Below are positions 28,723 through 38,564 of a stretch of 64,000 bases of DNA, piece after piece. Position numbers and translations under genes: made by a program. The DNA comes from Winogradskyella sp. PG-2 (GTDB taxonomy: Bacteria > Bacteroidota > Bacteroidia > Flavobacteriales > Flavobacteriaceae). Where the stretch lies: positions 1,548,001 to 1,612,000 of the forward strand of contig NZ_AP014583.1 of the NCBI RefSeq assembly GCF_000828715.1, read 5' to 3'. Below the pieces are notes generated by a model. That model was not told the origin of the DNA. It searched no databases and saw only the letters and a list, made by a program, of their open reading frames with translations. Numbering within the stretch: position 1 is the stretch's first letter; every line of letters begins with the position of its first letter.

Positions 28723-30303
28723 CTAAAGATAATATTCGTTTACTAATTCTATTACGCTTTCAACAGTTGGTACTCTTGCAATTCTAACATCTTTAAAATA
28801 TTGTTTAGCTACTTTTGCAGTCGTTTCACCAATACAAAAAGCAATGCCATTAGCTTTGTTTTGTTTTAAGAAACTTTCAACTGTAGATGGACTGTAAAAC
28901 ATTACACCATCTAAGTTGCTTTCAACTTTATCTGCATTAAACTTTGTTTGATAGGCTTCAATTTCGTTAACTGTAATATTATTTTCAGTTAATATACTTG
29001 GTAAATCGTCTAGTCTTAAATCACTACAGAAATAGGTGACCTCAGTACCATCGATATATTCAACCAAATACTCAGCTAGCTTCTTAGCATTAGCTTCTGT
29101 ATGTTTAACTTTTCCAATACGCTTTTCTACCATACGTTTGGTTCGTCTACCAACACAATAGATATTTTTGAATTGCAATTCTGGAGCAGAGAAGTTGTTT
29201 AATAATGATTCTACAGCATTTTTACTCGTAATGACAACATTCTGAATTTCATTTCTAATTAAACTTTTAGATAATCGGTTCAAACTAATTTTTATAGCAT
29301 CATTATTTTTTGCAACAACATCATTATGAAATAAAAGCCGTTGATCGTCAGTCAGTTTTTTAGTGGAATAAATATTTGTAGTTTTATCACTTCTTTGCAA
29401 CTGATCTATTAAAGTTCTCCCCCCTTTTTCAATAATGTAATCTGCAGCAAGTTTTGCTAACTCATCTTTTTTATCTAATGCTACAACTTTAGTATATTCT
29501 ATCTTTTTTGTGCCATCTTTACTTAAAAGTACACCTTTAAAATTGACTTCTTCTTCCTTAGTGATATAACAAATAGCTCCAATTGGTGCAGTACAGCCTC
29601 CTTCGAGACGATTTAAAAATTCGCGCTCTATTGATGTACAGATTTCACTTACTTCGTCATTGATTTCTGCACAAATAGTTCTAGTTTCTTCGTCAGCTTC
29701 TAAAGCAGTAATCATTATTGCTCCTTGTGCAGGTGCAGGAATCATCCAATGAAGATTTATTGACGTCTCTGGTGTAATATTTAATCTACCTAAACCAGCT
29801 CCAGCAAAAATAGCTGCATTCCAATCTTCGTTATTTTCAAGCTTTTCTAGTCTAGAGTTGACGTTACCTCTAAGTCCAACAATAGTATGTGTTGGATAAC
29901 GATTTAACCATTGTGCACGACGCCTTAAACTGCCTGTGGCAATAATTGCATCTCTGGCAGATAAGAACTCTTCATTTTTTTTGTAAACAAGGGTATCATT
30001 AATATTTCCGCGTTTTAAAACAGCGGCTTGTACAATACCTTTTGGTAATACAGTAGGAACGTCTTTAAGTGAATGTACTGCAATATCGATATCCTCGTTA
30101 AGCATTGCAATATCCAATGTTTTTGTAAAAATACCCGTAATACCTAATTCGTATAATGGTTTATCAAGAACTAAATCTCCTGTAGATTTTACAGGTACTA
30201 AAACGGTTTTATGTCCTAAATGCTCAAGTTGAGATTGAACCGTTTTTGCTTGCCACATAGCGAGCTGGCTGTCGCGTGTGCCAATGCGAATAATTTTAGA
30301 CAT
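28723..30303 (-). CDS. hemC: Hydroxymethylbilane synthase fused to uroporphyrinogen-III synthase
   Basis: The 526-residue protein joins two consecutive enzymes of the pathway. HemC occupies about 1-300: IGTRDSQLAMWQ, LRRRAQWL, VGLRGNVNSRLEKL, and LEGGCTAPIG with the Cys (about 237) that would hold the dipyrromethane cofactor. The HemD-like part is about 310-526, with weaker motifs (VVITSKNAVESLL, FYSPSTVESFL, FCIGETTAKVA), as usual for this divergent family. The two are normally separate genes. The fusion should couple hydroxymethylbilane release to ring closure. Overlaps hemA by 8 bp. Confidence 0.93.
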   Translation of the reverse strand: MSKIIRIGTRDSQLAMWQAKTVQSQLEHLGHKTVLVPVKSTGDLVLDKPLYELGITGIFTKTLDIAMLNEDIDIAVHSLKDVPTVLPKGIVQAAVLKRGNINDTLVYKKNEEFLSARDAIIATGSLRRRAQWLNRYPTHTIVGLRGNVNSRLEKLENNEDWNAAIFAGAGLGRLNITPETSINLHWMIPAPAQGAIMITALEADEETRTICAEINDEVSEICTSIEREFLNRLEGGCTAPIGAICYITKEEEVNFKGVLLSKDGTKKIEYTKVVALDKKDELAKLAADYIIEKGGRTLIDQLQRSDKTTNIYSTKKLTDDQRLLFHNDVVAKNNDAIKISLNRLSKSLIRNEIQNVVITSKNAVESLLNNFSAPELQFKNIYCVGRRTKRMVEKRIGKVKHTEANAKKLAEYLVEYIDGTEVTYFCSDLRLDDLPSILTENNITVNEIEAYQTKFNADKVESNLDGVMFYSPSTVESFLKQNKANGIAFCIGETTAKVAKQYFKDVRIARVPTVESVIELVNEYYL

Positions 30304-31546
30304 TATCGGTAGTTTCTAACTGAAATATTTTTTTGATGAGTTCTATACTCTCGTCAGACGAGTTACCATCTTCTCTTAAGTGGTGTGCAAACTGATTGGT
30401 AATTTTCTGTATGAGATTATTGGTAATCAATTCTGCTTGATCTTCGTTAAAGTTAGCTATTTTTTTACGTTGCGTATTAACTTCAGAGTTTTTAAAATCA
30501 GTTAATTTGTGCTTTATAGCCTGAATCGTAGGTACAAATTTTAAAGTGTCTAACCACGCGTTAAACTCTGATTTAATAGCTTCAATTATTAATTCGGCAT
30601 CAGGAATAAATGCTTTGCGTTTCTCTAGAGTATCATCAGTGATTTTTGCCAAATCATCTAAATGTACTAAAGTGATATTTGAGTGTTCTCTAATATCCTC
30701 ATTCACGTTTTTAGGAATAGAAAGATCTAAAACCAAAAGTGGTTTTTGAGTAGAAATTAAAGACTTATAAACCGTAGGATTTTGTGCGCCTGTAGCTACA
30801 ATAACAATATCAGAAGTATTAATTTCTTCCTCTAGATTTTCGTAGTCTTTAACGATGAGGTTAAATTTTCCAGCAACTTCTTCTGCTTTATCTTTTGTTC
30901 TGTTGATTAAGGTGATGTGCGAATTCTTGGTATGTTTCACCAAGTTTTCACATGTGTTGCGTCCAATTTTCCCTGTTCCAAAGAGTAGAATATTTTTCTC
31001 AGATATATTTTGAACCGTGTTCATTATATACTGAACAGAAGCAAAAGACACAGAGGTTGCACCAGATGATAATTCTGTTTCGGTTTTGATACGCTTACTA
31101 GCCCTTATCACTGCATTAACCAACCGTTCAGTAAAAGAATTGAGCAAGCCTTCTTTTTTAGATGCTTTTGCGCCGAACTTAAGTTGACTGATAATTTCAA
31201 AATCTCCAAGAATCTGACTATCTAACCCAGAACCAACTCGGAACATATGATTAATTGCCTCTTTGTTTTTATAAACATAGGCAACTTCTTGAAATTCTTC
31301 AACGGTGCCTTTAGTATTTTCACACAATAAGTGAATAAGTTGATAAGGATGTTCTGCAAAACCATAAAGTTCGGTTCGGTTACAAGTAGAAACAACCAAA
31401 ACACTTTCAATATTACTTTGTTTTGCTTGAGATAACAAATTTTGTTTTGCGATGTCGCTCAAACTAAAATGACCACGCACTTCAGCATCAGCTTTTTTAT
31501 AGCTGAGACCAATAGCATAAAAATATCGACTCTTTTGTTTTTGCAT
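30296..31546 (-). CDS. hemA: Glutamyl-tRNA reductase
   Basis: First committed step of the C5 pathway: reduces glutamyl-tRNA(Glu) to glutamate-1-semialdehyde with NADPH. The catalytic cysteine is in SVLVVSTCNRTELYGFAEHP; the NADPH domain reads LLFGTGKIGRNTCENL, and the C-terminal dimerisation helix follows. I take the ATG at 31546 (MQKQKSRYFYAIGLSYK) rather than the TTG at 31561, giving 416 residues. First of the hemA-hemCD-cyclase-hemE series; divergent from an AraC regulator. Confidence 0.95.
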   Translation of the reverse strand: MQKQKSRYFYAIGLSYKKADAEVRGHFSLSDIAKQNLLSQAKQSNIESVLVVSTCNRTELYGFAEHPYQLIHLLCENTKGTVEEFQEVAYVYKNKEAINHMFRVGSGLDSQILGDFEIISQLKFGAKASKKEGLLNSFTERLVNAVIRASKRIKTETELSSGATSVSFASVQYIMNTVQNISEKNILLFGTGKIGRNTCENLVKHTKNSHITLINRTKDKAEEVAGKFNLIVKDYENLEEEINTSDIVIVATGAQNPTVYKSLISTQKPLLVLDLSIPKNVNEDIREHSNITLVHLDDLAKITDDTLEKRKAFIPDAELIIEAIKSEFNAWLDTLKFVPTIQAIKHKLTDFKNSEVNTQRKKIANFNEDQAELITNNLIQKITNQFAHHLREDGNSSDESIELIKKIFQLETTDNV

Positions 31547-31706
31547 TCGCTTATATAACAACTTATTGTCGTTTTATCCTGAAAGTTAATTTTCAACAAC
31601 GGAACAAAAATAATTTTGTTAGCCTAAAAAAAACAACGCTGGAAGAACTTAAAGTATCGTTTCTGGGTTTTTAAGATTCTTTTCGACGAAAAGATGATTT
31701 TTATCA

Positions 31707-31714
31707 TATTTTTG
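31707..31714 (+). promoter_or_regulatory. -7 box of the AraC regulator gene
   Basis: TATTTTTG matches TAnnTTTG, 57 bp upstream of the ATG at 31772 in the 225-bp divergent region shared with hemA. No clear -33 TTTG at the right distance. The long 5' UTR leaves room for regulation. Confidence 0.45.
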
Positions 31715-31771
31715 TAGTAAAATCAAGGGTTTTTTGACCTTTTGTTTAGAACGAATCTAAATAAGAAGAAA

Positions 31772-32671
31772 ATGAATATAGAAAAATCAAGCTCAAAAAG
31801 TATCGCTACAAGTACTTTTGATGAAACTTTCATTGAAGATGGCTTTTTTGTGTTAGCTAATAAAAACGAAAGTGATACTTTAGAAATTCTTGAACGTGAG
31901 ATTGATAGTAGTTATATTCAATTTCATTTTTGCACTAAAGGCATTGCTGCTTTTGTTTTTAATCAAGGGAGTTATACTTTAAATATTAATGAAGACACGT
32001 CTTTATTACTTTATAATCCACAGCGTGATTTACCAATTCATTTAGAAATGCAACCGCATTCTTGGTTGGTATCTTTAGTAATTTCTATTAAAAAGTTTCA
32101 TGGCCTATTTTCGGAAGATGCAAACTATGTGACGTTTTTAACTGATGATAATAGAAATAAAAAGTATTATAAAGATGGAAAGATTTCTCCATCCATGGCT
32201 GTGGTTTTAAACCAGATGATAAATTTTAGTTTAAATAGCTCTATTAAGCCATTGTACTTTAAGGGAAAGGCATACGAATTATTGAGTTTGTTTTTTAATA
32301 GAAGTGAAGATGCTGATATAGAACAATGTCCGTTTTTAGTAGATGAGGAAAATGTAGCAAAACTCAAAAAAGCTAAAGATATTATTATTGCTAATATGGC
32401 TGAACCTCCTAGTCTACAGGAATTGGCGGATGAAATTGGCTTAAATCTTAAAAAACTCAAAGAGGGTTTTAAGCAGATTTATGGCGATACGGTTTATAGC
32501 TTTTTATTTGATTATAAAATGGAAGTGGCTCGCAAGCTTTTAGAATCTGGAGATCATAACGTCAACGAAGTTGGGCTAAAAGTTGGTTACAGTACGTCTA
32601 GCCATTTTATAGCAGCTTTTAAAAAGAAGTTTGGGACAACACCTAAGAAGTATATAGTTGCTTCGAGTTGA
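31772..32671 (+). CDS. AraC-family transcriptional regulator divergent from hemA
   Basis: An about 299-residue regulator. The N-terminal half (about 1-190) is a sensor with no clear cupin motif; the C-terminal half (about 200-299) has the double helix-turn-helix AraC domain: PSLQELADEIGLNLKKLKEGFK, then VGLKVGYSTSSHFIAAFKKKFGTTPKKY. The ATG at 31772 follows AAGAAGAAA; an upstream TTG at 31742 is unlikely. It is back to back with hemA, so a regulatory role in heme synthesis is plausible but unproven. Confidence 0.88.
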   Translation: MNIEKSSSKSIATSTFDETFIEDGFFVLANKNESDTLEILEREIDSSYIQFHFCTKGIAAFVFNQGSYTLNINEDTSLLLYNPQRDLPIHLEMQPHSWLVSLVISIKKFHGLFSEDANYVTFLTDDNRNKKYYKDGKISPSMAVVLNQMINFSLNSSIKPLYFKGKAYELLSLFFNRSEDADIEQCPFLVDEENVAKLKKAKDIIIANMAEPPSLQELADEIGLNLKKLKEGFKQIYGDTVYSFLFDYKMEVARKLLESGDHNVNEVGLKVGYSTSSHFIAAFKKKFGTTPKKYIVASS

Positions 32672-32674
32672 GTA

Positions 32675-35600
32675 TTAGAATCTATATTCTAACTTCAATA
32701 AAACAAATCTTGGTAAAAGTCTATATTCAGTTGTAGAACTGCCAATATCACTAATGGAAAAACTTCTAAACGTTTTTGTATTTAATAAGTTTTTTCCAGA
32801 TAACCCTACGGTCAACTTATCCTTTTTTAATTTATATCTCATATCAAAATCTAAAAAGTAGTAAGTGTTTTCTATTTGTAGATTCCCAAAATAGTATCGC
32901 TCTGTTTGTATCTGAGCATCAAATTTGTCATTGAACACAATACTTAAGTCTAAGAAACTAGTATTGTTTGTAAAGGAATTATTAATAATTGTTTCTATTT
33001 TACTGTTAAGCCATTTTGTGCCAATATGGTAATTAAATATCCCTTTAAAGCCAGAACGTAATTCTAAACCATAGTTGAAATTTTGAGAATTTACGGTTCT
33101 TAAGCCTGAGTTATTTACAATATTTTTAAATTCATTATTAGTATAGCCTATATCTAACTTTAGATTAGAAGCCATAAATTTTAGGTAATAATCCAATTTT
33201 AAATTTATGGTTATAAATTCACGATCTTGTATAAGTATTTTACTAGCCTGTGTAAAGTTTTGGTTAATCACTGTATTTGTAGTAAAGAAATCATGATTTT
33301 TACTATACAATAAAAATGTGTTAGCAAAAAAGCGATCGCTCCAATTTCCTAATTGGTAATTAACATTTAAGCTTGAAGCATCTAGTTGATTGAAATCTCC
33401 AGTACCAGTAGAAAAAGAACGAAATCCTGTCAGCACAAAATTATCATAAACATCTAAGGCATTGGCATTTGTGGTATTGTAACTATAATTAGTAATAATT
33501 TTGTTTTTATCATTTATTTTCCAATCTAAAGTAATGCTTGGATTAATAAAAAAAGGATTCTGTGATTGAGAAGAATTAAAATTTTCAAGTCTATTGAATA
33601 GCTGGTGAAAATTAGCCTTGGCAGCTAAACCAATGTTACCAAATTTAAAACGGTACTTACTTTTAAAGTAAAGGTCATTGGACGAATATAATAACTTATT
33701 TTGAAAACCATTAGGTTCATCAATTAACACATTGTCTTCTAAGAGTGAAAATCTAGTGTCTATTTGGTTGTAGCGATATTCGTTACCAAGTTTTAATTCT
33801 AATAAATTGCCATTTTCCTTTCGGTCTAAAAGGTGCGCATTCAATCCTAAAAATTGCATTTTGTTACTACTCGCCTGTTTAACGTTATCAGCAGTGTTTG
33901 AATCTTGAAATAAATCCTCATAGAAAAACTGATTGATGCTATAATTTTGAGGTGTTTTTTCGTGGATAAAACGACCGGTTAACAAGAAAGCCTTGTTGTT
34001 CTTGAATTTGTTTGTATAATTGATTTTTTGGTCAAAAAGAATATTTTGGTACTGTAGGCTCTCAATGGTAGAATTACCATTAAACAATAAATTAGATCCA
34101 TCTTCAAAATTACCATTGTTATATTTAGTGGTCACTTCAAGCATTTTGGTTTTAGACATGTTGTAAATTAAGTCAACTTTGCCAAAAGCTAATCTTTTTT
34201 TATTCCGTAATCTATAATCTTCGGTATTAGTAAAGTTGGCATTATTTACATCGGTAACCTCAGTACTGTTTCTAAAAAAATTAGTCTCATCCCAATTAAA
34301 AAAACCTAATGTTTTAATTTTCAGTTTATCGTTAGGGTTAAAAATGGCATTTAGTGATGCCAATTCTGCATTATTAAAATTAGTTCTGTTACGTTTAAAA
34401 TTTAAAGCCCCAGCTGATAAGTTGAGTAAATTGTTAACTTTCTGATTGTCTCCAATGCTTCCTGGTTCGTCAAAGCGAAATGGTCTTATGAGTTGTTCTA
34501 TATCACCTGTAGCATCATAACCTATACTATTTCCATTAGCTAGAAAATAATATTTATTTTTTTTACCAAAATTCATCAAGTTACATTTGAGCTGATAAAA
34601 GCTATCATTGCCAAAGCCTAATTCTATATTACCAAACCAGATGCGTTTAGATTTTTCATCTAGCTTAAGATTTAGAGCTACTTTATTACTTTCCTCTATA
34701 TTTTTTAATAGTCTGTTATTTGAATAACGTTTTAGGATTTCTACTTCTTCAATAGGATAGGCTGGCATATTTTTAGAAAGTATTTTATAGCCTTTTTCAA
34801 AAAGGTCATCTCCATCTACCATAAGCTTTTCAATTTCTTGATTACCCACTTTTATAGTTCCTTCGGAATCGATATTTAGACCAGGTATTTTTTTTAATAA
34901 ATCTTCAATTGTAGACTCGGTGCCATTTGTAAAGAATTTAGTTTTAAATTTTATAAGATTGTAAGATTCTAAAATAATACTATCGTTTGCCCTTAATGCT
35001 TCAAAAAACTGAGCAGTTTTATCATTGAGGACACTTTTACCCATTAGAGTATCTATTGGAGTAAATGAATCATAAAACTCTGTAACAAAAGTTGAAGGAC
35101 CACTAATTGAATCGATTAAAGTTTTTAACTCAAAAAGAACACCTTTTTTTAGAATATTTTTTACCAAGACTTGTTTTGCACTTGCTGAATCAGTATAACT
35201 AAAACTAAAGGCATAAGTATCGTCTAATTTTGATTTATTACGGTTAGAAACCTTGAACTTTTTGTTGCCAGCATAATAACGACTATAATTCATTTTCTCT
35301 TCTGTTTCTTTCCATAAACTATCAATATTATGATACATCTGTAGATCATGAAATTTTCGTCTAGAAATTATAATTTGCTCATTGGATTTACTAGAATATG
35401 TCGTCGATTTTATTTTCTCTTCGTAATCTTTATCCTCCTTACCATCGCTATAACCACCAAAAGAATATGGATTAGGAATAGGAGGCTTTGTATTTGTTGT
35501 TACAGAGAAATGCAAAGATGTATCCACAACTTTCTCAAAACCTTTGTGGTCAGTTGTATTGAATTTAAAAGACTTAAAAAATGCTGTTTTGTCTATTTCA

Positions 35601-37305
35601 TTAGCACCAACATAACCTAACAAATAATAGCTTCCGTCTTTTACAATAGTTTTTAAATGTAAGTTTTTATTAGAAGTTGAATCCAATAGAGCTTTAGATT
35701 CGTAGGTTTTATAATCACCAGCTTTAAAACCACCTTCAGCTTCTGCTAACTTATAATTTTTATGAAGTGCATGGTGAAAATATTTAGCTTCAAAACTATC
35801 TTCTTCTATATAAGAAATATCATGAAGAGCAGCTTCTTCAAGAAAATAATAGGCATCATTTTTATAACCTTCTAAAAGTTTCTTACCGCTGTTTTGCATG
35901 TTGCTAGTAATGAAATATTCAGGGAAATTAACCTGAAACTTTTTATTAGGGGATACAAATAATTTATTCAATTCCGATGGCTCTTTTAATACTATAGAGT
36001 TAAATATTTTCTCCTGATGTTTCAATACAAAATCACTACGACCAGCAAATTTCATAATTATAATCTCTAGAGGAGTCTGGTAGATATGATATTTCTGAAA
36101 CTCTCCTTTTTTTGTTTTATTAATGATGCTAATACCAGGATAAGGGACTCTTAGTTCTTCTTTTTTAATAATATCTCCTGGAATATCTTCGTATAATAAA
36201 TTGTCAATATCTTTTAAATTAATATTCTCTTTTTCGTTAGGTAAGTATAAGAAACGACTGATTCTATTTACAGTGAGATAAGCACCATTGGTCATATCAG
36301 GATCTAAATAATATTTCTGACCAGCATAAGAAAACTCACGTAATTCATCATAGGTGTTTAATCCCATAAAGTCATCTGGAGTATAATGCATTTTTAACAC
36401 AGGTGCTACGAAAAGACTATCCAACTTCAGTTTTTCTGCTTTACTGTAATCAGATTGTTTAGATGTTAATGATTTTACCTTATAGCCACGTTGACGGAGC
36501 ATATTAATCATGCCTTTATCACCCGGCAAATGCGCTGCACCAACACCAGCAAAAACAGACTTTTTCGGCATAAGTTTTTCTAGAGAAATAACCATATTCT
36601 CGTTTCTGATGTAAAGCATGTTTTCTCTACAAAATTCTGTATTTACTCCAGCACCAATCGAATCTAATAAATCTAAATTTCTATCACGATATAGATTTTC
36701 TTGGATGTGGTATGGATTCTCTTTAGCATATAATTTTTGAATCCATGGATCTAAATCTTTTTTATTGGCATTATATGCCGCTTTAGTTGTTAAATAACGC
36801 GATTCGGCTAAATCTTCTAGGCCATAAATTTTCTTATTGTTTTTCTTACCAGCTTGGAAAATAAACATATCCAGATACGATTCTTCTTCAAAATTATCTG
36901 AGGCATTATTTTTTCTATACAAATAAGTATTAACTGCATTATTATCCATTCGCACAGAACCTCTAATTGCCATTTCTTCGGGATGCGTTAGTTTGAAAGG
37001 TTAGTATAAAACTCACTTCTGCAGTTGTTATAATAAGCCATTTCGTTAACCATCATATCGAAATTAAAACCTGGCCAAGTAGTTGGGTCAGACTCTAAAG
37101 CAACACAATCACTTTCATTTAAAGCTTTATAAAACACATCGTCCAATCTAAATGCTACTTTTTTGCTAACGTGCATGTTACCATATAAGTATGATGGCTT
37201 TTCAAGACCATTTCCTGTAATCTCCCATAGTAAGCTTTGATATTTTTGTTGTGAGAAACAGACTAGTGAAAATAGAATAAGAAGTAATGAAGTGATTTTT
37301 TTCAT
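32675..37305 (-). pseudogene. TraB/GumN protein fused in frame to a TonB-receptor barrel, with N-terminal frameshift
   Basis: The first 105 codons (signal peptide; KYQSLLWEITGNGLEKPSYLYG, HVSKKVAFRLDDVFYKAL, VALESDP) are the start of a TraB/GumN protein. That frame stops at 36988-36990, while the next frame picks up the rest (HPEEMAIRGSVRMDNN): probably a lost A near 36990-36995. The remaining 1432 codons continue TraB/GumN and a TraB-associated region to near 34,950, then change without a break to a TonB-dependent receptor: truncated plug (NGTESTIEDLLKKIPGLNID, IEKLMVDGDDLFEKGY) and a beta-barrel ending VLLKLEYRF. The receptor has lost its signal peptide and start of the plug. It looks like a deletion-fused chimera that has since frameshifted. 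Confidence 0.75.
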
Positions 37306-37475
37306 AATAAAATTTAATCAAGACTCGTAAAGATATTTAAATCCATGAAAAAGCAATATACAATTACTAAAACTCGACAAAAAACAAATAGTATAGACAA
37401 TAGATGTTAAGGAAATAACAAATAAAATTGAAAAACATTTGATGATAGTATTATAAATAAAACCTATAAAGAGAA

Positions 37476-37508
37476 TTGTAATCAATTGCACATAGAGTTG
37501 TATTTTTG
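37476..37508 (+). promoter_or_regulatory. Promoter of hemH (-33 TTG, -7 TATTTTTG)
   Basis: TTG at 37476-37478 and TATTTTTG at 37501-37508 are 22 bp apart, within the Bacteroidota range. The -7 box lies 18 bp before the ATG at 37527, which argues against the upstream TTG at 37506 as the start. Confidence 0.5.
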
Positions 37509-37526
37509 TTTTTGAAAAAGAAAACT

Positions 37527-38564
37527 ATGTCAAAAGGAATATTACTTGTTAATTTAGGATCTCCAGATAGTCCTAACCCAAAGGATGTAAAAAAGTACTT
37601 GGGTGAATTTTTAATGGATGAACGTGTAATTGATTTACCATTACTTGCAAGAACGGTTTTGGTAAAGGGAATAATTCTTAATACCCGACCAAAAGCGTCT
37701 GCAAAAGCTTATAAAAAAATATGGTGGGAAGAAGGCTCTCCTTTAATTGTATTGTCAGAGCGACTTCAAGAGAAAGTGCAAGAACAAGTTGATTACCCAG
37801 TGGCTTTAGCCATGCGTTATGGAAGCATGACCTTAAAAAAAGGAATACAAGAATTAATAGATAAAGGCTGTACAGAGATAAAGACAATCCCTTTATATCC
37901 ACAATTTGCAATGGCAACTACTGAAACAATTGATGTTAAAGTAGATGAATTGATCAAAGAATATTTTCCACAGGTAAAAATCACAAGAACACCAGCATTT
38001 TATAATCGCGAAGATTACATTAATGTATTATCTAAGAGCATAGGTGAGTTTCTGAGCGATTTGGATTACGAGCATATTTTATTTAGTTATCATGGTGTTC
38101 CGGAAAGACACATTCGAAAAAATGATATCACTAATGGAAATTGTAAAATGAATGGGAAATGTTGTTTTAAAAAGGGTAGTGAGCAACATGAATTTTGTTA
38201 CCGTCACCAATGTGAAATTACTACAGTGAACGTGGCTAAAAAGTTAGGTCTAAAAAATGGAACGTATTCTACAACCTTTCAATCTCGACTCGGATTTGAT
38301 CCTTGGTTGAAACCTTATACAGACAGAACTATTGAAAGAATGGGAAAAGCAGGTACTAAAAAAATGGCCATTGTAACTCCAGCATTCGTAAGTGACTGTT
38401 TAGAGACTTTGGAAGAGATCGCCATGGAAGGGGAAGAAATATTTCATGAAGTTGGTGGTAAAGAATTTACAGTCATTCCTTGTTTAAATGAGCGTGAGGA
38501 TTTTGCTCAGGTATTAAGTAACATCATAAATGAGTGGGCAACTGCTGAAACCACAGCCGTTTAG
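37527..38564 (+). CDS. hemH: Ferrochelatase
   Basis: Inserts Fe2+ into protoporphyrin IX. The start ATG at 37527 gives MSKGILLVNLGSPDSP, the family opening, and about 345 residues. The active-site His is in LFSYHGVPERH; further motifs are YPQFAMATTET, TTFQSRLGFDPWLKPYTD and VTPAFVSDCLETLEEI. A Cys-rich insertion follows the His (NGKCCFKKGSEQHEFCYRHQC). Last step of the pathway encoded in the window; its stop overlaps the MATE gene start by one base, so they are coupled. Confidence 0.95.
   Translation: MSKGILLVNLGSPDSPNPKDVKKYLGEFLMDERVIDLPLLARTVLVKGIILNTRPKASAKAYKKIWWEEGSPLIVLSERLQEKVQEQVDYPVALAMRYGSMTLKKGIQELIDKGCTEIKTIPLYPQFAMATTETIDVKVDELIKEYFPQVKITRTPAFYNREDYINVLSKSIGEFLSDLDYEHILFSYHGVPERHIRKNDITNGNCKMNGKCCFKKGSEQHEFCYRHQCEITTVNVAKKLGLKNGTYSTTFQSRLGFDPWLKPYTDRTIERMGKAGTKKMAIVTPAFVSDCLETLEEIAMEGEEIFHEVGGKEFTVIPCLNEREDFAQVLSNIINEWATAETTAV

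Noticed and set aside
15331..37305. All lesions as homopolymer sequencing errors
   Set aside because: It may explain the indels at 17210 and 36990 (A runs), but five stops look like substitutions, so it cannot explain the group. Read data would be needed to settle it.
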